Of a DNA stretch of 64,000 nt, positions 52,808-62,866 are shown piece by piece. Every line of letters begins with the position of its first letter. Position 1 is the stretch's first letter. The position numbers and the translations under genes are program-made. The notes under the pieces were generated by a model. That model saw only the letters and a list, made by a program, of their open reading frames with translations, had not been told where the DNA came from and ran no database searches. Origin of the DNA: Texcoconibacillus texcoconensis (GTDB lineage Bacteria; Bacillota; Bacilli; Bacillales; Salisediminibacteriaceae); the NCBI RefSeq assembly GCF_014202575.1, contig NZ_JACHHB010000004.1, positions 124,001 through 188,000 of the forward strand, given 5' to 3'.

Positions 52808-53610
52808 TGTTTTTGAAAAACACGCCTTCTTCCGATTTGATCAATACGCTGTAAGAAGGGTCGTTTTTCAATGATCTTATGGAATGACATTCGTTCAGCT
52901 GCAACTGTTAAAAGGAACGCTATTAAAAGAAATACAATTTGAACGCTAAATGGAACGAGTAAAGAAAGTAACCCCATCCCCCCACCTATTAATGCTGCTC
53001 CATTGTCTCCTAACATCGCACGTTCATACATTTCAAGGCCTGCCCAAATAACAAGTGTGATAACAAAAACAAAAAACCAAGAGAAATCAGGAATATAAAA
53101 ACATATGACAATAAACAAAAAGATCATAAACAATTTAAATGATCTTAAAGGGCGTGTGTCAAATAAATTTACAACGTGTGGAAACAACGTGAAGTTTAGT
53201 AAAGCAAGCAAAACCGCTACATTCAACTGTCCTTCAAAACGAGAGAACAAATAAACAAAAGCCGCAATTGGCAGCCCAACCAACTTCACTATTCCTGTTG
53301 TAACCGTACCATGATCTAGACAGTATAGAACATGTCCTTTAACCCCTTTGGCCACATCACTCCCATAAAGGTCATCAAAAAGTCCGAGTAATGTGACGAC
53401 TGTCAAGTAAACAAGTGCAGAAAGTGACATTCCACTTATAACAGCTAAAGTAGATGCCAGTGCAACTGAGAAGTAAAGAGAAATACCGAGACTATACGTA
53501 CTTTTCTCGCCACGAAAATTTAAGTTATACCATTTTCGTTTATAAAAAAATAGATGAACAAAATAAAATATTGGCCATATAAGTACTAGATACCACGCTT
53601 GTACCTCCAT
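52804..53610 (-). CDS. MraY/WecA-superfamily phospho-sugar transferase-like membrane protein
   Basis: 268 aa with about eight membrane helices. The superfamily's loops are recognisable: GLFDDLYGS (DD motif), VVNLFDTRPLRS (in place of NxxDGxDGL) and MLGDNGAALIGGG (in place of GDxGS). It is shorter than MraY (about 320 aa) and probably joins a sugar phosphate to a polyprenyl phosphate; substrate unknown. It overlaps the GT2 gene by 25 bases and has only a weak ribosome binding site, so it is likely coupled to it. Confidence 0.72.
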   Translation of the reverse strand: MEVQAWYLVLIWPIFYFVHLFFYKRKWYNLNFRGEKSTYSLGISLYFSVALASTLAVISGMSLSALVYLTVVTLLGLFDDLYGSDVAKGVKGHVLYCLDHGTVTTGIVKLVGLPIAAFVYLFSRFEGQLNVAVLLALLNFTLFPHVVNLFDTRPLRSFKLFMIFLFIVICFYIPDFSWFFVFVITLVIWAGLEMYERAMLGDNGAALIGGGMGLLSLLVPFSVQIVFLLIAFLLTVAAERMSFHKIIEKRPFLQRIDQIGRRRVFQKH

Positions 53611-54254
53611 ATCGAACGCTCCATATCAATCCATTGTTTTGCACGATGATAAAAACCGTATGGTGTTTTGCCAATTCTACGATGATCCATATCTGTAACG
53701 ATTTCTATTACCTTTGCACCATTTCTTAATAGCTGCAATGTCATCACCATCTCAAACCCATATCCATAAGCTGAGCAGGACTGAATGAATGGAATCCACT
53801 TCTTCCGAATCGCCCGTTGACCTGAGAGTGGTGCCTGACTTTCAAAACCGGTTTGTCGTTTCAAGTATTTTTGTGCTCTTTGACGAACAAGTCCAATTCC
53901 TTCTTTGTTCCGCTTCGGAAAACGAGCAACCGTCATGTCTACAGATGAATCTTTTAACGGCAGCAGCAATTTGTCTGCTTCTGAAACGGTAACGCCCAAG
54001 TCTGCATCTAACATTAAAAATTGCTCACTCTTTACGTATTCCAGCCCTTTAATAACTGCTGCTGCTTTCCCGAGATTTTTCGAACATGCTACGACATCAT
54101 TCGTAAATTGACGCGCAATCGATACACTTTGATCAACACTTCCATCGTCAATCACGATGATGTTCTTCACCCATGTTTTATTTTCTAATGATGAGAGTGT
54201 TTCTCTTAAAACATTTTCTTCATTATAAACTGGAATTATGACATCAACTTCCAT
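53586..54254 (-). CDS. Family 2 glycosyltransferase
   Basis: 222-aa GT-A fold: VDVIIPVYNEENVLRETL, VIDDGSVDQS, NLGKAAAVIKGL, and LDADLGV as the metal-binding DxD. A QR-containing region (SGQRAIRKKW) and a GYGFEMVMTL helix resemble dolichyl-phosphate-sugar synthases. No membrane helix. It probably transfers a sugar from a nucleotide to a polyprenyl carrier or growing glycan together with the two neighbouring genes. Confidence 0.82.
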   Translation of the reverse strand: MEVDVIIPVYNEENVLRETLSSLENKTWVKNIIVIDDGSVDQSVSIARQFTNDVVACSKNLGKAAAVIKGLEYVKSEQFLMLDADLGVTVSEADKLLLPLKDSSVDMTVARFPKRNKEGIGLVRQRAQKYLKRQTGFESQAPLSGQRAIRKKWIPFIQSCSAYGYGFEMVMTLQLLRNGAKVIEIVTDMDHRRIGKTPYGFYHRAKQWIDMERSIWRYKRGI

Positions 54255-54300
54255 CCTCGTTCATCCTTCATCTTTAAAAATAAGATCAAATGATTAATCG

Positions 54301-55386
54301 TTAATGCTCATCAGATAATGCCCGTATTGGTGAATGAGACGAAAAGCGCTCCGAAACCCCTGTCGTCATTTCATGTTTCTTCCATAAATGATAGCCTGAT
54401 AAGTCAACAACACGGTCGCCAGCAAACATTCTCGTTAATACTGTGGAGGCCATTCCTGAGCGCCCCTTTTCTAACATATCAATCATGTTGTTACGACACC
54501 CTAACGTATAAATGACTTCAGCACCTGAAACAGCAGAAAGCATAATTGCTAGGTCTTCACTAACTCCTAAAAAAGGAACTGCCAAAGCTTGTAATCCAAA
54601 ACGTTTTAAATGTTCTGCTCCTGGACTTCTCCCATCTTTATAACTATGTGCAACGAATTTGGTACGCGGAAATAGTGCAGGGTCAGAGATTGAATCCATA
54701 TCGCCAACGATCATATCTGGAATGATCCCGAATTGCCGCAAACCATCAGCCGCCCCGTCAACAGCAACAATCTGCAGCGATTGAACACGTCGATGAGCTG
54801 GCGTCGAAAAAACTGCTCGTAAATCTTTTAGATAATTTGCGTGACGCGCCACAACTAATACCTTTTTATATTGTAGTTGCTCAAATTGCGGCAGGTCGTG
54901 AACCGACTTACGAAAGGGGGCGACTTCCTGTTGTGCAAAAGTTAATGTATTATCTGCAAAACAAGAAAACACATCTGTTTTACGTTGCTCAGCATAAGAA
55001 AGCGCTTTTAGATAATTCATCTCATCATAAGCTTTTAACGTTGAAACTTCCTCCCAAGAACCGTCACGCCAAACGGACAAGGCATTATTTTCAATCAAAA
55101 GATACTCACTATGAACGGATTCCAACCCTTTTGGTCCATATTCTTCAACGATATCGAAAACTGGAATCCCGTGATTGAAAAGGACCTCCAAACCACGATG
55201 TGGGAACTCTCCTGAAAAAGAAGATTTCGAGTTAACGACTGCTCGTACGTTTTTACCGACGAGTTCTTGCGCCGCAAGTCGATCGATATCTCGGTGGGCT
55301 ATCAACGCAATTTGCCCTGTAGGGATCGTTTGGATCAGTCTTTTTGTTTTTTGATCATAAAATCCATACCCTTTAATCGGTGTCAT
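54301..55386 (-). CDS. SteA-like protein (putative cytokinetic ring protein)
   Basis: 361 aa. The central GIIPDMIVGDMDSISD is the thiamine-pyrophosphokinase-type GDxDS motif that marks SteA (Corynebacterium Cg1603 / Mycobacterium Rv1697). The N-terminal ~190 residues (LIAHRDIDRLAAQELV, VVNSKSSFSGEFP) and the C-terminal ETIYTLGC-like segment agree with that family. In Corynebacterium SteA works with SteB in cell separation. No SteB-like gene is here, and the C-terminal membrane helix expected for SteA is not visible. It is the first gene of a three-gene set with GT2 and the MraY-like protein. Confidence 0.78.
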   Translation of the reverse strand: MTPIKGYGFYDQKTKRLIQTIPTGQIALIAHRDIDRLAAQELVGKNVRAVVNSKSSFSGEFPHRGLEVLFNHGIPVFDIVEEYGPKGLESVHSEYLLIENNALSVWRDGSWEEVSTLKAYDEMNYLKALSYAEQRKTDVFSCFADNTLTFAQQEVAPFRKSVHDLPQFEQLQYKKVLVVARHANYLKDLRAVFSTPAHRRVQSLQIVAVDGAADGLRQFGIIPDMIVGDMDSISDPALFPRTKFVAHSYKDGRSPGAEHLKRFGLQALAVPFLGVSEDLAIMLSAVSGAEVIYTLGCRNNMIDMLEKGRSGMASTVLTRMFAGDRVVDLSGYHLWKKHEMTTGVSERFSSHSPIRALSDEH

Positions 55387-55475
55387 ACGCTTTCGCCTAA
55401 CTTTCTTTAGTATGATTTAACGTTAGTATGAACGAAGATACGTATTTTCACACAAAGAAAATTCTTTTACTACTT

Positions 55476-55660
55476 GAATGAATTTCATAATAGATAATGT
55501 AAATCTCATATCCGAACATTGATTGTGATTTCCACTGCAGGCGGGCGCTTTCCCAAGGGCTTGTCTTCAGCTAAATTCAGCTCCACAAACCGTCGCTGAA
55601 TTGGATCTTCAGACTGCGCTGATCCTTTGGGAGTCGCCGCCTTTCGTTCCAATCACTCGT
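55476..55660. repeat. Interspersed repeat, long copy (pairs with 21541-21652)
   Basis: The first 115 bases align with 21541-21652. A further part continues with TTTGGGAGTCGCCGCCTTTCGTTCCAATCA, which resembles the 3' half of a repeat common in Bacillaceae intergenic DNA. It fills most of the 430-base gap between steA and pflA; no gene seen. Confidence 0.82.
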
Positions 55661-55756
55661 TTCAAAAACGAACGTTAACCTTCGTGATAACTGATTACAT
55701 TCGTGATGTTTGTTAAAACCCTTCATTATGAAATTGGTTCACTTAAGAAACGAAAC

Positions 55757-55803
55757 AAAACCGACCCTCGAAAATGTAATGACATTTTCCGAAGGTCGGT
55801 TCT
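55757..55803 (-). terminator. Terminator after pflA
   Basis: Arms ACCGACC-TCG-AAAATGT and ACATTTTC-CGA-GGTCGGT with TTTTGTTTC on the minus strand. Confidence 0.88.
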
Positions 55804-55816
55804 CATTGTTTGATCC

Positions 55817-56548
55817 TTATTTTACAGCCAAGTTTTCATTGTCCAACATTAACTTTCTTTTCGCTTTCTCCATCGTTTCCTCGTCTGGAGGGGAGACCTC
55901 TGTTAACTGATAATCGAACCCTAACTGCTCCCATTTATATTCGCCCATCTTATGAAAAGGCAAAACCTCAACGTGCTTAACAACAGAATGCTGTCGAATA
56001 AATTGACCAAGCTTATCGAGGGATTGATCATCATCTGTCCACCCAGGGACGATGACATGTCGGATCCAAACAGGAATGCTTTTATCTTCTAGAAGTTGGA
56101 TCATCTTTTTCGTATTTTTATTACTAACCCCTGTAATGGACTGGTGCTTCTCATCATCGATATGCTTTACGTCTAATAATACGAGATCCGTAACTGCTAA
56201 AATATCCTCAATATTCGCTGGCATGATCGTACCTGATGTATCAAGTGCCGTATGAATCCCTTTTTCTTTACACGCTTCAAAAAATGCTTGTACAAAACGC
56301 GGCTGTAATAACGGCTCTCCACCACTTAATGTAACCCCACCACCAGAAAACTTCATGTAAGGAAGATATGATGAAGCTTCTTCAAGTAATTCATCGACAG
56401 TCATTTCTTTACCATCACCACATTCCCAAGTGTCTGGATTATGGCAGTATACACATCTTAATGGACAACCTTGTAGGAAGGTGACGAACCGGAGTCCCGG
56501 TCCGTCGACAGTTCCACACGATTCAACAGAATGGATGCGAGCTTTCAT
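55817..56548 (-). CDS. pflA: Pyruvate formate-lyase activating enzyme
   Basis: 243-aa radical SAM enzyme. The Cys cluster CPLRCVYC (CxxxCxxC) and FSGGGVTLSGGEPLLQP follow the PflA pattern. It puts the glycyl radical on PflB using SAM and a 4Fe-4S cluster, under anoxic conditions. It lies 5 bases after pflB with which it is cotranscribed. Confidence 0.95.
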   Translation of the reverse strand: MKARIHSVESCGTVDGPGLRFVTFLQGCPLRCVYCHNPDTWECGDGKEMTVDELLEEASSYLPYMKFSGGGVTLSGGEPLLQPRFVQAFFEACKEKGIHTALDTSGTIMPANIEDILAVTDLVLLDVKHIDDEKHQSITGVSNKNTKKMIQLLEDKSIPVWIRHVIVPGWTDDDQSLDKLGQFIRQHSVVKHVEVLPFHKMGEYKWEQLGFDYQLTEVSPPDEETMEKAKRKLMLDNENLAVK

Positions 56549-56553
56549 TTATA

Positions 56554-58812
56554 TCACATACTTTCATGGAAAGTTCGGTTAATGACATCTAGTTGCTGTT
56601 CACGAGTTAAACGAATGAAGTTTACCGCGTACCCTGAAACGCGAACAGTTAATTGTGGGTATTTTTCAGGGTGTTCCATTGCATCTTCTAATTTTTCACG
56701 ATCGAACACGTTAATATTTACGTGATGACCTGTTTGCGACATATAGCCATCTAAAATAGATACTAAGTTTTGACAACGAGTTTGTTCATCTTTTCCTAGT
56801 GCTTTAGGAACGATTGAGAACGTACAAGAGATTCCGTCTTGACTATCTTCGAATGGCAATTTCGCAACTGAGTTTAGAGAAGCAAGCGCCCCTTTTGTAT
56901 CTCTTCCGTGCATCGGGTTCGCCCCTGGTGCAAACGGCTCACCTGATTTACGACCATCAGGTGTATTTCCTGTTTTCTTTCCATAAACGACATTAGATGT
57001 AATCGTTAAGATCGATTGTGTCGGTACAGCATCACGGTACGTTTTTCGTTCACGAATCTTATTCATAAACCCTTTTACAAGGTCACGTGCGATTTCGTCA
57101 GCACGGGCGTCATCATTACCGTACTTTGGATAATCTCCTTCGACTTCAAAGTCAGTAGCAACGCCATCTTCATCACGAATGACACGTACTGTTGTATGCT
57201 TAATTGCACTTAGTGCGTCTGTTACTACAGAAAGTCCGGCGATTCCACAAGCCATCGTTCTCATAACATCACGGTCATGCAATGCCATTTCTAATCGTTC
57301 GTAAGAATATTTATCGTGCATGTAATGGATCACGTTCAATGCATCAATGTACAATCCTGCAAGCCAGTCCTGAACTTCTTCGAATTTTTCTTTTACTTCA
57401 TCATAATCAAGTACATCAGACTTAATCGGTTCAAATGCTGGTCCGACTTGCATTTTTAATTTCTCATCGACGCCACCATTAATTGTGTATAAAAGAGCTT
57501 TCGCTAAGTTAGCACGCGCACCGAAAAACTGCATTTGTTTACCAATTTTCATCGGAGATACACAACAAGCAATACCGTAGTCATCACCATAGTCTTCACG
57601 CATTAAGTCATCGTTTTCATATTGAATGGAGCTCGTCTCAATTGACATCTTTGCTGTAAACTCTTTGAAGTTTTTAGGTAATTGCTCAGACCATAGAACA
57701 GTTAAGTTCGGCTCCGGTGCAGGACCTAAGTTTGTGAGTGTATGCAAAAATCTAAATGAGTTTTTCGTGACAAGTGGGCTGCCGTCTTCAGCGACACCAC
57801 CGATTGACTCTGTCACCCATGTTGGGTCACCGCTGAATAACTCGTTGTATTCAGGTGTGCGTAAGAAGCGCACCATACGAAGCTTCATAACAAAATGGTC
57901 GACTAATTCTTGCACTTCTTTTTCTGTGATCGAACCTTCTGCTAAATCTCTTTCAATGTAAATATCTAAAAACGTTGATACACGGCCAAGACTCATCGCA
58001 GCTCCATTTTGTTCCTTAATCGCCGCAAGATAAGCTAAGTATACGGATTGGAAAGCTTCCTTCGCATTTTTAGCTGGCTGTGAAATATCATGCTCATAAG
58101 CTTGTGCTAATTGTTTTAATTCTTCAAGTGAACGAAGTTGTTCAGACAATTCTTCACGATCACGAATATTTTCTTCGTTCATCGGACGACTCTCTAACTC
58201 TTGCTTCTCTTGTTTCTTCACCTCAATAAGATGATCGACACCGTAAAGAGCTGGACGACGGTAGTCGCCGATGATACGTCCACGTCCATAAGCATCCGGT
58301 AAACCAGTAACAATACCTGCTTTTCTCGCTTTCATAATCTCTGGTGTATAACCATCAAAGACACCTTGGTTATGTGTTTTTCTGTATTCTGTAAACGTTT
58401 TCTCCGTTTCGGGATCGATTTCGTATCCAAATGACTCAAGAGCTGTTTTCATCATACGAATACCACCGAAAGGTTGTAACGAACGTTTTAAAGGCGCATC
58501 TGTTTGTAGACCGACAATTTGTTCGAGTTGACGATCAATATAGCCCGCTTCATGAGATGTAATTGTTGATACGTTTTTCGTATCAGCATCTAAAATGCCT
58601 TGCTCGCGCTCTTGTTTCATTAAATCAAGAACGTGATTCCACAACTTTTCAGTTTTATCAGTTGTTCCTTCTAGAAAAGTATCATTACCTGTATAGAGTT
58701 GATAGTTTCTCAAAATAAAATCGCGCACATCGATTTGTTCGTTCCAATTCCCTGTTTCAAAACTTCTCCATGCTTCCATTTGGTTGATTCCTTCACGTTG
58801 TAACGTTTCCAT
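56554..58812 (-). CDS. pflB: Formate C-acetyltransferase (pyruvate formate-lyase)
   Basis: About 752 aa. Adjacent active-site cysteines in IACCVSPM and the glycyl-radical loop [10 protein letters not shown] near the C terminus are intact. It cleaves pyruvate with CoA to acetyl-CoA and formate during fermentation. The frame is open a further 150 bases, but the ATG at 58812 (METLQREGI), near GGGTGTG, gives the length of S. aureus PflB; an ATG at 58779 after AAGGA is an alternative that the promoter layout might favour. B. subtilis lacks pfl, so this is an accessory anaerobic trait. Confidence 0.95.
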   Translation of the reverse strand: METLQREGINQMEAWRSFETGNWNEQIDVRDFILRNYQLYTGNDTFLEGTTDKTEKLWNHVLDLMKQEREQGILDADTKNVSTITSHEAGYIDRQLEQIVGLQTDAPLKRSLQPFGGIRMMKTALESFGYEIDPETEKTFTEYRKTHNQGVFDGYTPEIMKARKAGIVTGLPDAYGRGRIIGDYRRPALYGVDHLIEVKKQEKQELESRPMNEENIRDREELSEQLRSLEELKQLAQAYEHDISQPAKNAKEAFQSVYLAYLAAIKEQNGAAMSLGRVSTFLDIYIERDLAEGSITEKEVQELVDHFVMKLRMVRFLRTPEYNELFSGDPTWVTESIGGVAEDGSPLVTKNSFRFLHTLTNLGPAPEPNLTVLWSEQLPKNFKEFTAKMSIETSSIQYENDDLMREDYGDDYGIACCVSPMKIGKQMQFFGARANLAKALLYTINGGVDEKLKMQVGPAFEPIKSDVLDYDEVKEKFEEVQDWLAGLYIDALNVIHYMHDKYSYERLEMALHDRDVMRTMACGIAGLSVVTDALSAIKHTTVRVIRDEDGVATDFEVEGDYPKYGNDDARADEIARDLVKGFMNKIRERKTYRDAVPTQSILTITSNVVYGKKTGNTPDGRKSGEPFAPGANPMHGRDTKGALASLNSVAKLPFEDSQDGISCTFSIVPKALGKDEQTRCQNLVSILDGYMSQTGHHVNINVFDREKLEDAMEHPEKYPQLTVRVSGYAVNFIRLTREQQLDVINRTFHESM

Positions 58813-58850
58813 TTTGTCACACCCTTTTCCATCGTTTTTTTGGCAAATAA

Positions 58851-58866
58851 TGTGATTCACTTCACA
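58851..58866 (-). promoter_or_regulatory. Perfect Fnr/Crp-type box in the pflB leader
   Basis: TGTGATTCACTTCACA: TGTGA-N6-TCACA without mismatch. It lies about 40-55 bases before the pflB ATG and downstream of the predicted -10 at 58928. Confidence 0.75.
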
Positions 58867-58927
58867 TTCAAAACAAAAAACAAATAGCTGATGCAAATGA
58901 TTCTGTACTATTGATTTGTCTGACCCC

Positions 58928-58970
58928 ATTATAATATAGTTAATCAGATGTTTGTGTGACAATATCGTGA
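58928..58970 (-). promoter_or_regulatory. pflB promoter with Fnr-type half-site
   Basis: -10 TATAAT at 58928-58933 (minus) with a poor -35. TGTGA at 58955-58959 begins a 16-base window (58955-58970) centred exactly 41.5 bases before the predicted start, the class II Fnr position, but the other half is degenerate. Confidence 0.6.
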
Positions 58971-59198
58971 ATTGTATATGAAAGTTGATTTAGCAAGGTA
59001 TATCTTTATTAGATGAATTATAAAACCATACCATTTACCAAAACTGTTTTACAACAAACGTCAAACTGTTATATATTTGATTGGTATTTTACAAAAGTGA
59101 TTTGGCGTTACCGATTTTGGTTATATTTCATTTCCTTTGTGGATACGGATTTTAGGAGGTTTGAGTGTTTCTTAGATTATTGGTTAGGTGCACGTGAA

Positions 59199-59459
59199 AA
59201 GGGGCTGTCCCAAAAGTCGGAAAAATAACCGACTGTTGAGGACGCCTCTCTTCTATTTTATGGGTGACAAATATAATCCCGCTCGAATCCGTTACACCTT
59301 GAATTTGGTTTAGTAGCCATCGCCCACAACTTCCTGAAACAGGTGCAGCTGTACCTCCTGTTTCGGAGGTCCATAACAAAAAAGAGAACCAACCGTGAAT
59401 TTTACCTATCACGGTTGGTTCTCTTTTTTGTTTAGAAGAGGATTTTGAGACAGCCCCTT
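59199..59459. mobile_element. MITE-like element, about 260 bp
   Basis: Terminal inverted repeats of 17 bases with one mismatch: AAGGGGCTGTCCCAAAA (59199-59215) and the inverse of AAGGGGCTGTCTCAAAA (59443-59459). Ends of the type GGCTGTCTCAAAA occur on IS1182-like elements. The inside has no complete transposase but strong secondary structure. No clear target duplication is visible. It lies in the gap between pflB and spo0A. Confidence 0.72.
59376..59431. terminator. Perfect 23-bp hairpin inside the MITE-like element
   Basis: Left arm 59376-59398 and right arm 59409-59431 pair without mismatch around a 10-base loop. The stem core is GAGAACCAACCGTGA, with A- and T-runs at the ends, so it can terminate in both directions. 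Confidence 0.85.
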
Positions 59460-59560
59460 CTATCATAAGTCTTATTTACATGGGTGCGATAACTATGTTT
59501 ATCGCAAAATTTTACTTAACTTACGTCTGATTATCCCCCAAATCAGCGTGATTTCATCAA

Positions 59561-60364
59561 TTACGACACTTTATGTTCAATGCGTAATTTATCAGCCACC
59601 ATCGCGATGAATTCACTGTTCGTTGGTTTTGCTTTTGATACACTCACTGTGTAACCGAACATTTTTGAAATCGAGTCGATATTACCACGGCTCCACGCGA
59701 CTTCGATCGCATGACGAATCGCACGTTCTACGCGGCTTGCAGTTGTATTATATTTCTTTGCGATGTCTGGATACAACACTTTCGTGATTGATCCTAAAAG
59801 TTCAATGTCATTATAAACCATTGTGATCGCTTCTCTTAAATACATATACCCTTTAATATGAGCAGGAACCCCAATCTCATGAATAATGCTTGTTATGCTT
59901 GCATCCAAGTTCATAGGTTCTTCTTCTTTCTTCGGTTCAGAGGATGATACAGCCGCTTGTGACCGATTTTCTAAAAATGACACGCCACCTTGACCCCCAA
60001 CATCACGAACTTTATTTATAAGCGTCTCCATATCAAATGGCTTCAATATATAATATGAAGCACCTAAGTCAACAGCTTTCTTCGTAACATCTTCTTGTCC
60101 GAACGCCGTAAGCATAATGATGTTTGGTCTTTTTGTTAACTGTCGTTCATTCAACTTTTCCAAAACGGCTAGACCATCTAAATGTGGCATAATAATGTCT
60201 AAAATAAGGACATCTGGTTCTTCTTTTTCAACAATATCGAGGCAATCTTGCCCGTTAAAAACTTTACCTGTTACTTCCATATCTTCTTGAGCTGATAAGT
60301 AATCATCTAATAGTGTAACAAGTTCACGATTATCATCAGCTATACATACGTTGATCTTTTCCAA
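59561..60364 (-). CDS. spo0A: Sporulation master regulator Spo0A
   Basis: 267 aa, as in B. subtilis. Receiver acids Asp10, Asp11 and phospho-Asp56 ([12 protein letters not shown]), Lys in ILKPFD, a variable hinge (about 126-150), then the DNA-binding domain almost unchanged ([42 protein letters not shown]). Activated through the phosphorelay, it decides entry into sporulation. Translation starts at TTG after GAGGAGG. The usual upstream neighbour spoIVB is displaced by about 2.5 kb. Confidence 0.98.
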   Translation of the reverse strand: MEKINVCIADDNRELVTLLDDYLSAQEDMEVTGKVFNGQDCLDIVEKEEPDVLILDIIMPHLDGLAVLEKLNERQLTKRPNIIMLTAFGQEDVTKKAVDLGASYYILKPFDMETLINKVRDVGGQGGVSFLENRSQAAVSSSEPKKEEEPMNLDASITSIIHEIGVPAHIKGYMYLREAITMVYNDIELLGSITKVLYPDIAKKYNTTASRVERAIRHAIEVAWSRGNIDSISKMFGYTVSVSKAKPTNSEFIAMVADKLRIEHKVS

Positions 60365-60404
60365 GGTTGTTTCCTCCTCACAGCAATTTTGTTCTATCCA
60401 ACGC

Positions 60405-60431
60405 TTTCGACAGACTTACATTAATTCCTTT
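60405..60431 (-). promoter_or_regulatory. Sigma-H promoter with 0A box for spo0A
   Basis: -35 AAAGGAATT (60423-60431), then a 12-base gap and GTCGAAA as -10 (RnnGAAT type). The 0A box TGTCGAA at 60406-60412 overlaps the -10. This agrees with the sporulation promoter Ps and Spo0A autoregulation. Confidence 0.7.
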
Positions 60432-60537
60432 TTATTTATTGATTTTTTCTAAAAAAACTCATTTTTTCTCTCGTTTTTTTTCGTTTTCTCTCGATTTCGA
60501 CGCCTTTCGATGATCATCACTCATCGAATGATACCTT

Positions 60538-60544
60538 TGTCGAA
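60538..60544 (+). promoter_or_regulatory. Second 0A box upstream of spo0A
   Basis: TGTCGAA on the plus strand. Near-matches (TCGAAA, CGTCGAA) recur between 60489 and 60530, giving a cluster in the 344-base gap before the SLC13 remnant. Confidence 0.55.
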
Positions 60545-60608
60545 AAATCTTTATGCTGATTTTATTGTAACATTTTGCCTGTTTCGCGAAAAGAGAAGTG
60601 CTCCATTT

Positions 60609-60652
60609 AAAAAAAGCGAAGGTAAGTTTGTTCATTCTCCCCTCGCTTTTAA
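60609..60652 (-). terminator. Terminator after the SLC13 remnant
   Basis: AAAAGCGAGG / CCTTCGCTTTT stem with T-run on the minus strand. Confidence 0.65.
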
Positions 60653-60708
60653 AACTGCTAGAAAATGACAATGGGATTAAAAAATGATGAAGGGTTCGCC
60701 TCCATTGA

Positions 60709-61050
60709 TCATGCCATACTAATGACAACAGGCACTAATACTACAACAATGATCATGAGTGAAAAAAGTAACCTTGCTTCGCTCCCTCGGGCCAATTTTA
60801 CAATTAACTGAGCAGCCATCGATGCTAGTCCGGTTCGAAAAATTCCTGCACCAACAACAAATAGCCCTGCGATCATAACAACAACAGAATTGGAAAAACC
60901 ACTTAATGCCTCTTCGGTCGTAATAATACCCGTTAGTAACAGAGCAAGCATAGATAGTAACGCGACAAAGTCTGAGCGTATCTTATTTGAAATAAACAAC
61001 ACGGTCGTTATCAATAAAATAATAAATGTTATTATTAAGTCGTTACTCAT
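60709..61050 (-). pseudogene. N-terminal remnant of an SLC13/DASS anion transporter
   Basis: 113 aa equal to the first four helices of a divalent anion:Na+ symporter (FIILLITTVLFISNKIRSDFVALLSMLALLLTGIIT, EEALSGFSNSVVVMIAGLFVVGAGIFRTGLA). Family members are 450-600 aa and go on with further helices and SNT motifs. Here the frame stops right after VPVVISMA and no continuation is found in any frame before spo0A's leader. The start with the ATG at 61050 looks intact. Probably a deletion left after rearrangement near pckA; a functional short protein is unlikely. Confidence 0.75.
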
Positions 61051-61099
61051 TTTCCTTCACCCATTTTAATGATTTGAGGCGAACGTTATCAATTGTTTG

Positions 61100-62677
61100 C
61101 TAATGTGTTTGTTTTGTTTGAAGGAGATCATCAATGTTAGGATCAAACATTTTCAGTTTTTCAAAATTTTCATCGAATTTTTCCACTAACTCCTTGGCCT
61201 GTTTGTCGTAAGCATCTTTATTCGCCCACGTATTACGTGGTACTAAAACCTCTCTAGGCACACCAGGACAAAATTCTGGGATAAGCAACCCGAAATTAGG
61301 ATCTGGATTTACATTAAAATTATCTAATTCACCCGTTATCGCTGCTGTTAACATCGCACGAGTGTAACTTAAGTTCATTCGCTTTCCTTCTCCGAATGGT
61401 CCACCAGTCCAACCTGTATTGACCAAATAAACCTTTGTGCGGTATTGACCCACTTTCTCACCAAGTAATTTAGCATATACACTCGGGTACAGTGGCAGGA
61501 AAGGTGCTCCATAGCACGTTGAAAAAGTTGCCTCTGGTTCTTTCACACCTCTTTCTGTCCCAGCTAATTTACTTGTATAACCTGATAGAAAATGGTACAT
61601 CGCCTGCTCTTTTGTCAACTTCGATATTGGTGGTAATACGCCAAAAGCGTCCGCCGTCAAAAAGATGATGATATTTGGATGCCCTCCTAAGCCATCGGTT
61701 AGCGAACCTTCAATATGTTCTATCGGATAAGCAGTGCGAGTATTTTCTGTTAATGTGTTATCATCATAGTCAGGTTCTCTCGTATCTCCATCAGTGACAA
61801 CGTTTTCTACAATGGCACCAAATCGAATACTATCATAAATTTGCGGCTCATTTTCTACGTTTAGGTTGATACACTTGGCGTAACAGCCACCCTCCATATT
61901 AAAAATCCCCGATTCACTCCAGCCGTGCTCGTCATCGCCAATTAAATAACGAGTTGGGTCTGCTGATAACGTCGTTTTTCCAGTGCCAGAAAGCCCAAAG
62001 AACATCGCCACATCTCCCTGGTCTCCCATATTAGCTGAACAGTGCATCGGTAGAACACCATGCTCAGGGAGAATCGTATTCATCACACTAAAAATTGACT
62101 TCTTCATCTCACCTGCATATTCCGTCCCACCTATTAAAATAATTCCTTTTTCATAGTTTACAATGATAAATGTCTCTGTTTTTGTTCCGTGTAGTGAAGG
62201 ATCTGCTTTAAAATTCGGAGCATAAACGACTGTGAACTTCGCTCGATGATTATTTACATCTTCTTTCCGTGGACGTATAAACAACCTTTGTGCAAATAAA
62301 CTATGCCATGCATATTCGTTTATAACCCTAATAGGTAAACGATATAGTTCTTCTGATCCTACATAACCATCAAATACAAACAATTCCTTATCATTTAAAT
62401 AACGTAGAACATCTTGATAAAGAACGTCAAATTTTTCTTGATCAAATGGTTGATTCACATTTCCCCAAGCTATTTTGTCTGAAATCGAAGGCTCGTCTAC
62501 AATAAACTTATCTTTCGGTGATCTGCCTGTATACTTCCCTGTAACCACTCTTAATGCACCAGTATTCGTTAATTGTCCTTCATCTCGTTTAATAGCTATT
62601 TCTACAAGTTTCGGTACAGATAAATTTCGGTGAACACCTATGTTACATAACAATTGTTCAAGCGTTACATTTTCCAT
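61100..62677 (-). CDS. pckA: Phosphoenolpyruvate carboxykinase (ATP)
   Basis: 525 aa, ATP-type. P-loop [31 protein letters not shown] and [22 protein letters not shown] hold the substrate, Mn2+ and ATP sites. Turns oxaloacetate into PEP in gluconeogenesis. The frame is open 69 bases further up; GAGGGTG before the ATG at 62677 decides the start. In other bacilli pckA is not beside spo0A. Confidence 0.96.
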   Translation of the reverse strand: MENVTLEQLLCNIGVHRNLSVPKLVEIAIKRDEGQLTNTGALRVVTGKYTGRSPKDKFIVDEPSISDKIAWGNVNQPFDQEKFDVLYQDVLRYLNDKELFVFDGYVGSEELYRLPIRVINEYAWHSLFAQRLFIRPRKEDVNNHRAKFTVVYAPNFKADPSLHGTKTETFIIVNYEKGIILIGGTEYAGEMKKSIFSVMNTILPEHGVLPMHCSANMGDQGDVAMFFGLSGTGKTTLSADPTRYLIGDDEHGWSESGIFNMEGGCYAKCINLNVENEPQIYDSIRFGAIVENVVTDGDTREPDYDDNTLTENTRTAYPIEHIEGSLTDGLGGHPNIIIFLTADAFGVLPPISKLTKEQAMYHFLSGYTSKLAGTERGVKEPEATFSTCYGAPFLPLYPSVYAKLLGEKVGQYRTKVYLVNTGWTGGPFGEGKRMNLSYTRAMLTAAITGELDNFNVNPDPNFGLLIPEFCPGVPREVLVPRNTWANKDAYDKQAKELVEKFDENFEKLKMFDPNIDDLLQTKQTH

Positions 62678-62866
62678 GAAATTCACCCTCTTTATAAATA
62701 ATTGATGAACCTTTTCTATAAACCTCTTTCCCAATTCATCATGCATATATGCCTTATGTAATTAAGGTTGCGAAATCTTTCACAAAACATTCATCAATTA
62801 TTCTTTTTTTTCTGAATTTTGAACACACGCAACCATTTTTGTAAAAATTGTGACCGAACGTTAAAA

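Noticed and set aside
59152-59466. 104-aa minus-strand ORF
   Set aside because: It lies inside the MITE-like element, spans both terminal repeats and the long hairpin, and has no ribosome binding site or recognisable domain.
60459-60728. 89-aa minus-strand ORF upstream of spo0A
   Set aside because: It crosses the terminator and the 0A-box region and ends in a Lys/Glu run from the A-rich leader; no ribosome binding site.
60709-61050. Functional small membrane protein
   Set aside because: The sequence is clearly the N-terminal section of a much longer transporter family, ending abruptly in the middle of the conserved region.
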